Of a stretch of DNA of 64,000 nt, positions 1 to 11,700 are shown piece by piece. Both the position numbers and the translations under genes were made by a program. Within the stretch, counting starts at the first letter, position 1. Each line of letters starts with the position of its first letter. The stretch comes from Neospora caninum Liverpool (Eukaryota > Apicomplexa > Conoidasida > Eucoccidiorida > Sarcocystidae), in assembly GCF_000208865.1 (NCBI RefSeq), contig NC_018394.1, forward strand, positions 3,413,797-3,477,796. Reading direction: 5' to 3'. Below the pieces are notes generated by a model. It worked only from the letters and a program-made list of their open reading frames with translations. It made no database searches and had not been told where the DNA came from.

Positions 1-163
1 CTGTGCACCGAGAAGTGGAGAACCACGAGAGTTGGTTCTCCACTTTTTTGCTAAAGCGAGGCACGAAAAAGGCATCACCACTGAGAAGAAACCGAGAGCA
101 CAGCGCGATCCGCATGGGACGAAGACGAACAAAGACTCGGATCGACTGGGTTCGAGACCTTAC

Positions 164-3100
164 GTTCCGAAGAGAGGTTATTTCGTCTGTGTGACGCCTC
201 TCTGTGGTCTCCTTCTCCTCTTCGAGCTTCTCTACGCGCTGCGACAATTTTTGTCTGAAGAGAAAACCCGAACCCCGCCGAAAACGCAGTTTCCGGTTGA
301 TTGGTGGGCATAGCTAAACACTGTCCAGGAATCAAGAAGCTTAGATGGAATCGGCCTCATTTGTAGGTGGAAATACGTGCTTGCGAAAACATGCATGCGT
401 CACATGCTTCTAGGGGTTTCTGTCTGTAGATACCTAGACAAAAGGAAGAAACACGCGTTACCGTTCATCTACCGGTGACGGGCCGTCCTCTGCCAAGCAA
501 CCTGGCACACGTCCTGGTGACTCCGTGAGATCCCATCCTGCCTGCGTCCAGAGGCCATGCAAGTCGCTTTGGCCTTAAATACAACAGAACCGGGTGAAAA
601 TCTGTCTCGCCTTCCCTCCCCCCGCTGAAAGGTTGCCTGCGGAGAGACATGCGTCGGAGTGCGCGTACGCACCGTTCATCGTCCTTGCTTTTGTCTTCGT
701 CGATTCTCTGTTCGAGGTTCTTCCCATGTCGTATGGCGTTGTCGAGTTCGTTCTGCAGGTGCGCATTGGAGGCGCACAGACCTGCCTGGCGCTCTTGGAG
801 TTCGCGGAGCTCCGCCGCGACCTGACCGGAAAGGACCGAGCACACACGCACCGCGAGAGGTGCACTTGAAGCAAGAGCGGGCGACGGGCTTGGACACTCA
901 GCGAGACACAGAGAACAAAACCTTTCCTGCCCATAGCATCCTTGGGAGGAAAGCGGCGCGGAGGTCTCCGGAGGGACAAAGAAACCTAGGCGTGGCGAGT
1001 TTTTCCCCAGGGGACCACGGAAAACCGGAAGTGTTTTCAGTTACTGCGTTGGGGATTGACTGATTGGCACAGGTTACGCAAAAAACCCTCTGAAAATCCT
1101 GCTGATAAAGCTTCCGTAGCCACTTTTTCAGTAATTGAGAGTTGAGAGTATTCCCGTCCGAAGGCGGCTGCCACAAAGGCATCGAACGCTGGGATATACC
1201 TCACGAAGTTCTGTCATATACGCGCTATGTGTCCCTTGCAGTGTCCATTTTTCCTCAAGAGCAGCTGTCTTGTGGCCGAAAGGCGCGAAGGGGGATGTCC
1301 TTTTTCCGCATGCTTCGCCAGAGGAGAGTGTTTCGTTCTCCCTGTGCGTTTTTTGCGCCCCGCCCTCGTCTCCGTCTCGACTCACCCGTTTCCACTCACG
1401 CTCCGCAACCGCCCGTTTCTCGTCGAGAACCTCGACCTCTCGCTCCAGGCCTCTTCGCTTCTGCGCGAAATTCGCTGCGAGTTGCTGTTCATGTTGCAGC
1501 TGAACCTGCAAGCGGTCGTTCGAGGCCTTCAGGCGATCCAGGCGAAGCTGAAGATCCTCTTCTTTCGCGCGTTGGCTGCAAGTCTGTTTCTCCAGGGACG
1601 CCAGAGCTGCGTGGAGACTCGCGTTCTCCGCCTCCAAATGCTGCACTTTGGCAGCGAGGGCCTAAAAAGCGGAAAGCGAGAGAAAGAAGGAGTGACGGGT
1701 AAGAGGGAAAAAAACGCGGCAACCTTCCAGGGACGGAACCCCTCCTATCGAGTCTGTGGGTGTTGCCTCGCGCTGTGTCTGACGGCTCAGACCCGACGGA
1801 AAAAAGGAAGGCCGACCCGAGAAAGGCGGAAACGGGAACACAAAGGGAAAACGACGGTAAAGAAGACTAAGCAGAAAACTCCACGAAACAATTTTGCCGT
1901 TCTCTCCCGTCTCCACCACCGACCCTTCCGCATTCCCTTTGACAGCACGCGGCCCAAAGAACGTCGAGAAAACGGTCATATTTCGACAGCGTCTTAAGGA
2001 GCAAACGCACGTGCCAGGAACCAGGCAGACCGCGGGAAAGACCTCAGGTGGTTCGTTTCGCACCCCTGTAAACTTCCATTTTTTGCCACGGACCTCGCGT
2101 TCACTCTCCAGGAGGCGCGCTTCGTGGAGAACCTTTTGAAGCTGGTGCTCCTTCGCACTGGCTTCATGCTGGAAGCGCTGAGTTTCTTCCTGGGCATCTG
2201 TCTTCGATTCGGAGATGCTTCGGATTTCAGCCAGCGCCTGGCGGTGGCGCTCGTGCATCTCCGCCAAGAGAGCCTTTTCTTGCTCCTGCAACTCAAACAC
2301 GAGTCGGCGACTGTACTCGCGGGACAGCTGCAGAGATACGCAGACACGTGAAAAGCACACGAACCATCGGCACATCGAGTCGGGACACCACAGTCCCGCC
2401 CCCACCACCGGCAGGCAGTTCTGCATGTAGGAGACTTGTGCACAAATCAGACCCATCGGCTCTGACTCGGCAGTGACGCGCCTCAAAACCTCCCTGGAGT
2501 CAGGTCCACAGTAAAATGAGGATGTGGATGAACGATCGTTCTCGACAAAAAAGGAAAGCCATCTGGAGCATCTAAAGGAAGGGAAAACGGGGTTGAGAGG
2601 TTCCCGACTGCGCACTGCCGCAGGCCGCGGGCTACAGCGGACATCTCCCTCGTGTTGCCTGCCGTTGACGAGATGTGCCTCGTCGAGCTGTTCTTGCCGT
2701 AGCGCGTTCCGTCCGGCCTTTTTTTCGCTAGGAAACGCACGCCGCTGTTCACACACGCGTCACGGGTGTCCCGCGCCACGCGTTCGAGAAGTGGTTCACC
2801 AGTGTCGAAATCCCTGGCCCGCACGCCTTCCGAGCCTCCCTCTCACCTTTTCTGACGCGTGAGCCACGGCTCTTTCCAACTCGCGTTTGTGCTCCGCGCG
2901 CAGCCGCCGTTCCCGGTCGATCCATTCCTCCTCCATTCGCTCCTGCATCTCTGTGAGTCCTTTGGGAAAAGGAAATTGCCCGGGCGGCGCGCCGCCTTCC
3001 CCGCGACGCTCGTCTACCCATCGGCTGTGGCTGTACACCCGAGGTTCGCTGACCGCGTCGGGCATGTGAGTCTCTGTCTCTCGCTTCCTGGCGGGACTGG

Positions 3101-3947
3101 GAACCCGAGAGACTTCTCGGCGCGGGCCAACGGCGGCGCTCTGGACCATCTTTGGAGTCGACCAAGGAACGGACTGCTCGCCTCCCGTGGCAGTCTCAGA
3201 ACCGGAACTTCCAGCCCGTTCTCCCACTTTCTCTTGAGATACCTGCACGGGCGAAGCCTCCTCCTCGACCGTCACGAAGCACTCAATTTGGTCAGCGTCG
3301 GCCCCGACAGCTGTCGCGGCAGCGGCGACCGCGGCGCTCGCTGCGGCGAACCTCACGGCACCTTTTTCTTGGCGTTCGTTGTCCTTTCGCGTTCTGTCGA
3401 CTGCTTCGGCATACGTGACGGGGCGAGCTTGCTGGCGAACGCCAATGCGAAATTTACTGGGCGCGTCCTCGAGTTTCCGCAAACGCGTATCCGTCGGCGC
3501 GGGAAGAGGGCGGAGAGACGCGTCGGCGACAGCCTCGCGCTTTGCGGCGGCTGAAATCGAGGGGGGCGGCGACACCCCGAGGTCGACAGGTTTCGCGAGT
3601 TCGCCCAAGACTTCGTCCAGACCGTCTCTCTGGCGGGAACTTCGAAACTTCGTTGCCGGAGATTCGCGCGGCAGCGCACCCGCGGATTCGTCTTCTACCT
3701 GCCGAGTAAACGGCGGAAAACTGACTGTGAGACGATTGTCGTTTGGGGAAACGGACGGATCAAACAGGATCTGCTGCTGAAGATCCAGCGCCTGAAGCTC
3801 GGAGCCGAGCGCCGACAACTCCCGACAGATCCCCAAACGCGGAGCCGAAGACGGCGAGCCGCCACGAGAGGAACGTGCGTTGCAGTGGGTGGCAGAACGC
3901 GAACTTCTGTCGCCCCCTGCATCAGCCGAACGCCCCTTCATAGCCAT
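164..3947 (-). CDS. Coiled-coil protein, 3' end beyond the left edge
   Basis: Minus-strand gene built from five phase-compatible exons: 3947-2847, 2327-2094, 1661-1386, 821-673 and 254-164 (617 codons so far). It starts at the ATG at 3947 (MAMKGRSADAGG); the frame is open further upstream but holds no better ATG. Residues 1 to about 330 are low-complexity and rich in Ser, Arg and Ala. From about residue 335 the protein is almost continuous charged coiled coil (for example LTEMQERMEEEWIDRERR, then LQLRLDRLKASNDRLQVQ). Donors are GTGAGA, GTCCGT, GTGAGT, GTGCGT and GTAAGG; the exon at 254 follows a strong acceptor (TTTTCTCTTCAG). The last exon ends in phase 0 at a donor, so the gene continues left of position 1. 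No catalytic or binding domain is recognised; a structural or cytoskeletal/centrosomal role is only a guess. It is divergent from the TMF gene, 4.8 kb away. Confidence 0.72.
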
Positions 3948-6900
3948 CGCAAAAGAGCCCAAGTGTACAGACACCGCTCTTGCTCGCAAACACGAACCGC
4001 GCGACTCTCTCTCACGCGGCGCCGAGACCTGGAGTTGTGTGCCGGGCGCGCTGGGCTTGCCGGACGGCGGACGAAGAACGCGCACAGAGAACGGGTAAAA
4101 GTGCGTAGGAGGCCGCTGTCGAAAATGGGAAACCTCGGGAGGAAGCAAACCGTCACGGCGCACGCGCGGCGAGGAACCGGTGTCGACCTGAAGTTCCCCG
4201 CGGAGCAGAAATTTTCGATCCAGTCTTTGGCGTGAACTTGCGTTCTGGGGGACGTACGGCGGAATGAACCAAGTCAACGGGAAAAATGTCTAAGCTTCGC
4301 TAAATGGAGCAGCGGCTCGAGTGACGGGGTAGCCTTAACCCGGAAGACGAGAGCACAGGTTCAGACGATCGAAACAACGGACGAATACACGCCTCAAATC
4401 GGAGCCGGCGGCCGAAAAAAGGGTAGACCGAAGAAGGGAGGGAGAAAGAAAAACAGGGAACTCCTTGCTGGGGCACAGCCCTAAACGTGCTGGAAAGGCC
4501 CTGAAGTGCGGCTCTTTATCCCCGGCAAAGCAGACAGAGAAGCCGGTTGGAAGACGTGCAAGTCGCGCAGGAGAGACCGTTCCTGGTTCGGGTGGCTAGA
4601 ACAGACCTTTCTGCTCGGCGGGGAACGACTTGAGAAGACGAGCAGTTCGCCGGAAAAAACAGAGAACTATCGCTTTTTTCACCCGTTTTTAGCGCCCACC
4701 GTAGAGACCGAGTTCTCTCTCCAAGAAAAAAGAGGGAACGCACATGATACGCGCGATTCAAGTCCACCATCGGTGCCTCCTGCGCGAGTCGTGTCTTGAA
4801 GGAGGATTTGAGGTGGGCGGCAAGAGGGAATTGGCTTGGCGCGGGGCTTTTCCTGTTTAGGACGAAGACATCCGTTTGCACGCGTAGTAGCTGCTGTGTC
4901 TTTTTGTCTACTCTTTGTGCAACGAGAGAGGCACGGGGGGCTATTCAAACACCTCTGCGAGAGGAAGGCTCCGTAGAGAAAAAGGGAATTTCGTGCCCGG
5001 AAAATACGCAGACGGGGAACATGCTTCTGGGCGACACTTGGGACAGCTCCTGGTCGCCGCGTGCGAACATGCTAGCGCAGCACATCCTGTGCTTCGATCC
5101 GACTCACGAGATCTTCGCGAAATCGAAATGGCGAGTGGACTGGCAACAACGCCCAGAACTTGCCTGACGGGAAGGCCCACTGCCCCCATGTCTAGAACGA
5201 TTTGTGCAGAGAAGCGGAGCCCCGGGGTGCTTCAGAATCATGTTCGGTAAAATGGATTCGGACGTTGCCGCGGCCGTACTTGCAGCCACTCAACCTTTAG
5301 CCCGACAAACGACGCCCCCGCTCCTTCGAGGAACGAAATTATGAACGAACTGCTACAGAAACCAGAGAACCCGCGTTGTGCCGCACATGCATTGCAGGCA
5401 GTCTTATGCGTTGTTGAGAGCTGACCGGGGCCCACGCACGGTTTTTTGAGTTGTTTCCCCGTCAGACTCGCCGGTGTGCCTGTTCATGATCTGTTCACGA
5501 TAGATCCGAAACACTCCCTTTCCCACGAAGAAAGGAGTGTGTAGAACCAGAACGTCGAGCAATTCGTGCCCGAGCGGCTTCGTAGGCTTCCGATGCAAAG
5601 CTGGGTAGCCATGGTTCCCCAGCTTCTTTCTAGGAATCCACGCGAGGGAAGAAGACATGGGGGCAAATGATATTTCGAAATACTTCCGAGGGCATTGAGG
5701 CGAGCGACTCCTCAACTCTTCGCTAAATCTGGACGTCTCCTTGGCAACGTCCTCTGGCCCGTGGCAGCTCATATGGATTGACCTGAAGCAGCGCAGTGGC
5801 TTACAAGTTTGCAAAGCAAGAAAAAGTGCAATCCACGAGAGAACCTCGGAAATCTACTCTCGTGATTATGATGGGAGAGACTGGCTAATGTGCGCATGGT
5901 GCGGCACAAAGGGAGCAGTGGAGAATGATGTCGCGCCGACTGTTCATACCACGGACCAGGACGTAACATGTTTTCCAAACACGTCAGCTTTGTCCGTGCC
6001 AGCATAGAGCTCTCCGACGTTGTCATCTTAGTCGAGGCAGCAAGAACCACGGCCATCTGTACGTTTCACCACTTTACTGATCAGGCGCAACGCTGTCACG
6101 AGTTCGAGGGATGCCTCAAGATAACAGTGGGAACACTAGCTTCCCGTGGTTGGGGGACGTACGACGGCCTCTACCGCCGGGAGATGATTGTGCGCGCGGA
6201 CTACACGTAGGTCATAGGTGTCGTGAAAGCGGCTCTTTTGGAAACAACAGGAGCTGACCGACACGGCAATGAACACAATTTCCCAATGCTCACCAGGCTA
6301 GCGACTTGCTGAACGGAACAAAAGTTGAATCAACGAGAGAGCATCGGCGTTCACGCGGGATATGCTCAACTACCATGGTGATTGGGGTACGTCCGTCACA
6401 AATAGCCGCTGTATGCCGTCACGCTTTTGGTTGCGAAGAGAGGAACGTCAAGATGCTAAGCTTTGTTGTACAGGGACTACAGAGGCGCTCACATTTTTCG
6501 GTGTGCTTCCGACAGATGCAACTGGAAAAGGCACAGGGATTGTGGCCTCTGGAACCCCAGCGGCGAGCTGCGCCTCTGAGCATGGGTGTCGGTCTAATGT
6601 CCCGTTATAGTCTATATTAATCACGTGGCGTTCTTAGGAAAACGACTTCCGAACCCCCAACATGGATTGCTACGAAGAAGTTGCCAGGCCTCCATACAAA
6701 GCCAGCTGTTTGTAGACACTTAGGAATTCCATTTTTTAATGTGGAACAGGGGCAATCCAGCTCAGAACCGTTGCTCCAGCGGCGACTCGGAGCGAAAGCC
6801 ATCCCCAGGCTACAGCGTGGAATTGCCTGATAGTGGCTGTTGACTTTCCCTTCGACGAGCACACGGGCGAAAACGCGCTGCCATTCCTCGACACAGCACC

Positions 6901-8732
6901 ACACATCGAGGAAAACACCATCTTTTTTCCAAACCTATTGCCTTGTCCAAACTCACCCTTATTCCCCCGGTTGAGTAAGCACATGATCCACAGAGGTCCC
7001 CCGCATGATCATTTGAACCACCGATCCATTATATCGATGTCGAGTTATGAGAAGTAACGCACACCAGAAGATACAGACTGCGCGCTTCCACCGGGGTAAG
7101 ATTTCAATTGTTTTCCCGGAGGCATCCAGCTTCCTGAGGTAGTACTTGGAGCCTGCTGTTCCCAGTTCAACCTTTGTGCAACATCGAATTGAAGTCGTGT
7201 TTTGTGCGGACCGTACGAAGAGCACACGCCATATTTGGGATTTGAAGAATGCGCACTGATTAAGATAGCATCCCGTGTGCGAAGTTTTGATCACTGTAAG
7301 CGTGGTGCAGAGCCCACCAACGCATCTGACGTCCCGCAACACACATTTCTTCCCCTTTTGTGGAGCTTTTGTTTACAGTGTTCGCCCATGGATAGAACTG
7401 TTTGCGTACCTGTATTGCCTCCAGGAGCGAGGGCTCTTTTGGCGTAGCACACCTCCCACCTCCGTGGCTGTCAAAGGTGGTCCTTACCCAATGGAACGCC
7501 TTCCAGACCCCATTCAAAATTGCACGCTTTTCCGGCACTGCGCTCACTTCCTGCTTAAATCGTTTATATCTGCTCGTCCCGACGAACCTCCTGGAGGATT
7601 CCAAGCGGGTTCGAGGAACTGCAACAGACTGTTTTTGAGATTTTGACAGTGCCCACTGGTGTGACCGTTCCGTGGACACGCTCGTGTGATGTAGCAGCTG
7701 GCCGCCAAGGCATCGTGCGACATTTCGCCTTTGGGCAGGCGTAGGCTACTTTCTGTGGGACGAGATGCGCAGCTCTCAAACTTACTTTTCGTACACAGCT
7801 AAGGCGGACGGTTTGTGTCTTTTTGCTAAACGCCTGGCCCAACTTTTTGGAATTGATATGCGCGTGCAAACGTTTCGCCCTTCGCTCTTTCCGAGTCAGC
7901 GTGCCCGAGGGAACGCTGAGGCGGGAGACATCTACCACAGCGAGCACATCGGCGGGCAGCGGTTTCCGTCCGTTCTCTGTTCTCCACGGAAGGTTTTTAG
8001 ACCTAAATTTGCCACAGCATCGTCTTTTGGACAATCCACTCTCCCTTCTGGTGTGAACCCAGGGATAAGGCTTTCCCATTCTCTGCCGTTGCACCGTCGG
8101 TTTCGTGCTGAAAATGTACTTTTCTGGAGCCCGCCCGCCACGTGTGTACCGCGCTGACGCCTGTCTTGCATACGCTGCATGAAGTCAACACCTCTTCTTT
8201 GTTGGTAACACCCGTAGTTTTCCATCCCTTTCCACTCTTTTCTCTTCGGGAACGTCTTCTATATCCGTGCCGCACCGTCCGCCGCCTCCGACTTTTCCGT
8301 GCTCCCGGCCAATTGTCAGACCGTTTGTCTTGTCCGCTTCCTGGCCTTTGTCCGTTCTTTCTTCTCCAGGTTTGCAACTGATTTTCTCGTTTTTCTTTGG
8401 CCGTTTCCTTTCCCGCGAAGAAACTGACAGGGCGAGGCTCGCCATGCCCGTCTGCTGGGTCCAGTCTGCCCGAACTGCCTTGCTGTGCCACGTCGAGCGG
8501 GTAATCGCCGCTCGACGTTTTTTCCGCCTTTCCTTTCAGTCGTCCACACGTTCCAGGCCCTCTTCTCCAATGCAACGGAAATAGCCACGTATCGCTTGCT
8601 TTCCTGCCGGCGGTGTCTTCTTGCTGTGACCCTCTGCGACTTTGGCGCGTGCCGCCAGCACGAGACTTTCCCAACGGCGGACTGTACATACACTGCGTAG
8701 CACCGAGGGTCACACTTGACTTTTCCGTGGAA
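3948..8732. other. Divergent intergenic interval, no confident gene
   Basis: About 4.8 kb separate the start codons of the minus-strand coiled-coil gene and the plus-strand TMF gene. From 4430 to 4800 the plus strand is purine-rich, matching a minus-strand 5' leader. From 8160 to 8620 it is pyrimidine-rich, matching a TMF 5' leader. Between about 4900 and 7800 the DNA loses these biases and carries only short open frames, the longest about 130 codons and in both directions. None has a convincing start, a chain of splice sites or a recognisable domain. It probably holds two promoters plus spacer, or a non-coding transcript. Confidence 0.5.
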
Positions 8733-11700
8733 ATGCATTCTCTGTTCAAGTCAGCGTTGGAGGCAGCGCGTTCTGTGTCCTCTCAACTGGATAAAACTTT
8801 CGAGGAAGCTGTCCGGGACACGGGCGAGCCTCGACCGCCTGCTTCCTTCAACTCTGCACGCCCATCTCGTCGTCGAGTTCCCAGTGATGGGCCTCAGAGT
8901 TCCGAGTCGAGGACCGACCTTCAACAGCGCATTCTTAACGCCCCCGCCTCTTCCCCTCATGGATATCCTCAGAGAAAACCCTCTGCGGGTGCCGCTTGTC
9001 CCGACGGTCGAATTGCCGGAGATGCATACAGCCCCGCTGCTAAGCAGTCGAAGCGCGCAGACCCCGCCTCTGCTGTAGAGCCAGTGGATCGGACCCCTGC
9101 CGCCGCAGGGATCGGGAAAGGCACTTTCGGCGGCGATGTCACCTCTGAGGATCTGCGGGCTCGCGCCCGCGAGCTGGGTGGCCACGCCCTCGAGGGGGTT
9201 GCCCGCTTTTGGGGGCGCATGCGCGAAGACGCCACCGCGGCGGCGCAGGCTGCTGCCGCGCAGTTGGGCGGAGGGACCGACGCCTCCCTGGAGGAGGCGG
9301 AGTACGAGAGAAGGAGGGAGGAGGTCCGCAGGCAGCGGAGGCGAGAGCGACTGATGCTTCAGGAACGTCAGAGACAAAAAAGGGAGGCCGAAGAGGAAGA
9401 CGCACGCTGCGCTGAAGGGAGAGGAGAGGACGAGGAGGGCAGCAGGAGGCAAGAGGCAGAACACGGCGTGAATCCTCTCCAGGAGGACGAGGCGAGATCT
9501 CGTGGACTCGGGAGAGATGAAAGGACACAGGCAGCCACGGGACATTTGAAGGCCACCAGAGGCCAGACACAAGTCATAGTTATTCCCTCGTTTCCTTCCA
9601 GTCCGGCCCCCGCTTCTCTTCCGCCCCTGACCCCGCAGCCGCCTCCTCCCCCACCTCCCCTGCCTGCTCCATGCGACTTGCTCTCTGTTGAGCCTGTGCA
9701 TGCAGATGTACACGGAACTCCTCTTGGGAGAGTGAGCAGCCGAACTTCAGGTGTTTCGGTGGGTAACGGAGCGACGACGACGCCGATTGTGAGTCTCGGC
9801 GATCCGCTGGGGGTCGTAGAGGGAGCGGGTCCGCGTGGAGGCGTCTCGGACCGGTGTGAGGAACCAGGAGAGGATCTGTTGTCGTCTCCTCCCCCGGCAA
9901 AAGAAGACGGAAGAATGGACTTTCTGGACTCTTCTCCTGTGCTCTCCAATGCCAACGATCCCTTTTCCTGCACGGCAGAATCTCCGTCACCCCTACTGCC
10001 TTCCGTCCCAGGCCTTCCTAGTTCCTTTTCTTTCTCTCTCCCTCTGGGGTCTTCTGGTTCCAGCAGTCGGTCGCGCTTGGCAAACGAGACGCTCACCGAC
10101 GCCCTCACCAGTCCCGTTCCCGCTCCGCCTCTCGCGGGCGGCTCGATGCCCAGCTGCCGCTCTGGTCCCCTCTCTCCTGGTCTGCCTTTGCCTTCGCGGC
10201 CTTCGCCACGTCCCGGAAGCCCGTCTGGGGCCTCGGCGTCGCCGACTCCCGCTGAGGCTCCACGACCGTCTCCGGATCTTCCCGCGCATGCAGATTCCGT
10301 TGCACGCGCGCAGCAGGAGACGGAGGCGGCCTGGCGAGCGGCGGTCTGTGCGCGCGCGTCGGCAGCCGAGGTGTCTCTGGCGGCTGGCGCGGCCCAGGCA
10401 GCGGACGCGATTGCGACCTCGGCTGCCGGAGACGCCGCCGAAGACGCGGCCCTCGCCGCGTCTGCCGGCGCGACCGCGGTCGCGGCAGAGGCCGCTGGAG
10501 CCGCAGCAGTCGTGACAGCAGCGGCTTCGCGGGCGGCGGCCGACGCCGAGAGAGCAGCGGAGCTCGCCTCGATGCATGCAGAGCGTGCAAAGATGGAGGT
10601 AGCTAAGTTGGCGCGTGAGAGTCGGCGGGCGATCCAGGAGCTTTCGTGGGTGGGCGGGGGGGCTGGGGAGTCTCCCGGGGAAGAGCGGTGCTCGGGAGGT
10701 GGGGACCTGTCGAGAAATGCTCCAGGCGACCTTCTGGAGAGGCTGCAGGACGAGGCGACTCTGCGAGAAACGCAGGCGGCGACGCTGCGTCGAGCGGCCG
10801 ACGAAGGGCGAAGACAAGTCGGTGAGATCTGGACGATGGCGGAGGAAGCCGCCGAGGCAGCTGAGGAGGCGAGCCTGGCAGCGAAGGAAGCGCGGGGAGA
10901 CGCCGAAGCCGCACGCCAGGCAGAAAGCGGAGCAGACCGCGCCGCCTTCCTCGCAGCGCAGATGACGATCGAGGCTGCCCTCGGAGACAGCCCCTGTCTT
11001 GCCACACTCGCTGCAGGAGACCCGCCGACCGGGCGCAGAAGCCGAGCTGTCTCTGCGGGCTCCGGCCCATGTGGAGACGTTCGCGGCGCGACGGGAGGCG
11101 GAAGCGATGCATTTGATGAGGTCTTTTTACTTGCGGCGACTCGCGACATGGAGGCCAGGGTGGAGGGGGGAGAGCGCTCGGCGGCGGCCGCATGCAGCGA
11201 GCGTCTCCCTTGCCCACCGGCTGGCGACGGAGCGGCCATCGGAGGCTTGGCACGTGGAGAGATACTGAGAGGCGTGGGGATCGAGGCAGAGAGATCACTC
11301 GGGGAGAGGGCGGCTCAGAAGGAGACTGCGGGTTTGCCGCAGCCGCCAGGCAGCGAAGGCGAGGAGCCAAACAGCACGCCGCTTGCCGCATACGGGGAGA
11401 GAACTGTCTCCGCAGCCGCAGAGGCGGACGAGGAAGCATCTCCAGGTCGCGCACGGCACGGAGACAGCAGCGAGGAGTTGCCGACTGCAGATAGGAGACA
11501 GGGAGAGAGCGCGAGTGAGGTGGGAGACGCGAGCGCGTGGAGTGGCGATGCCACACGGGGCGAAGCCATGGCGGTGTGTGTCGCGCAGCAGGCCCTGGCC
11601 GGAGACGACGGAGAGAGACATCCTCGAGAAAGAGAGCCTGGGGAATCCGCGCAGCAAGAGAAAAGAGGAGACGAGCCGAAATCGCCCTCGGCTGCTGCTG

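Noticed and set aside
465..636. Terminal exon of the left-edge gene with stop at 465
   Set aside because: The alternative acceptor at 254 gives continuous coiled coil in the same phase, so this is kept only as a possible isoform.
5404..6056. Minus-strand open frames of 95-136 codons in the divergent interval
   Set aside because: No ATG context, signal peptide, domain or consistent splice sites link them; lengths are what random sequence of this composition can give.
6306..6620. Plus-strand frames with several cysteines, possible surface-antigen fragment
   Set aside because: The cysteine spacing does not match a known coccidian surface-antigen domain, and no signal peptide or flanking exon was found.
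9368..11239. 623-codon minus-strand open frame opposite the first TMF exon
   Set aside because: It mirrors the GC-rich, Ala/Arg-biased TMF coding exon. It has no domain or splice context of its own, and the sense frame continues into a coherent golgin.
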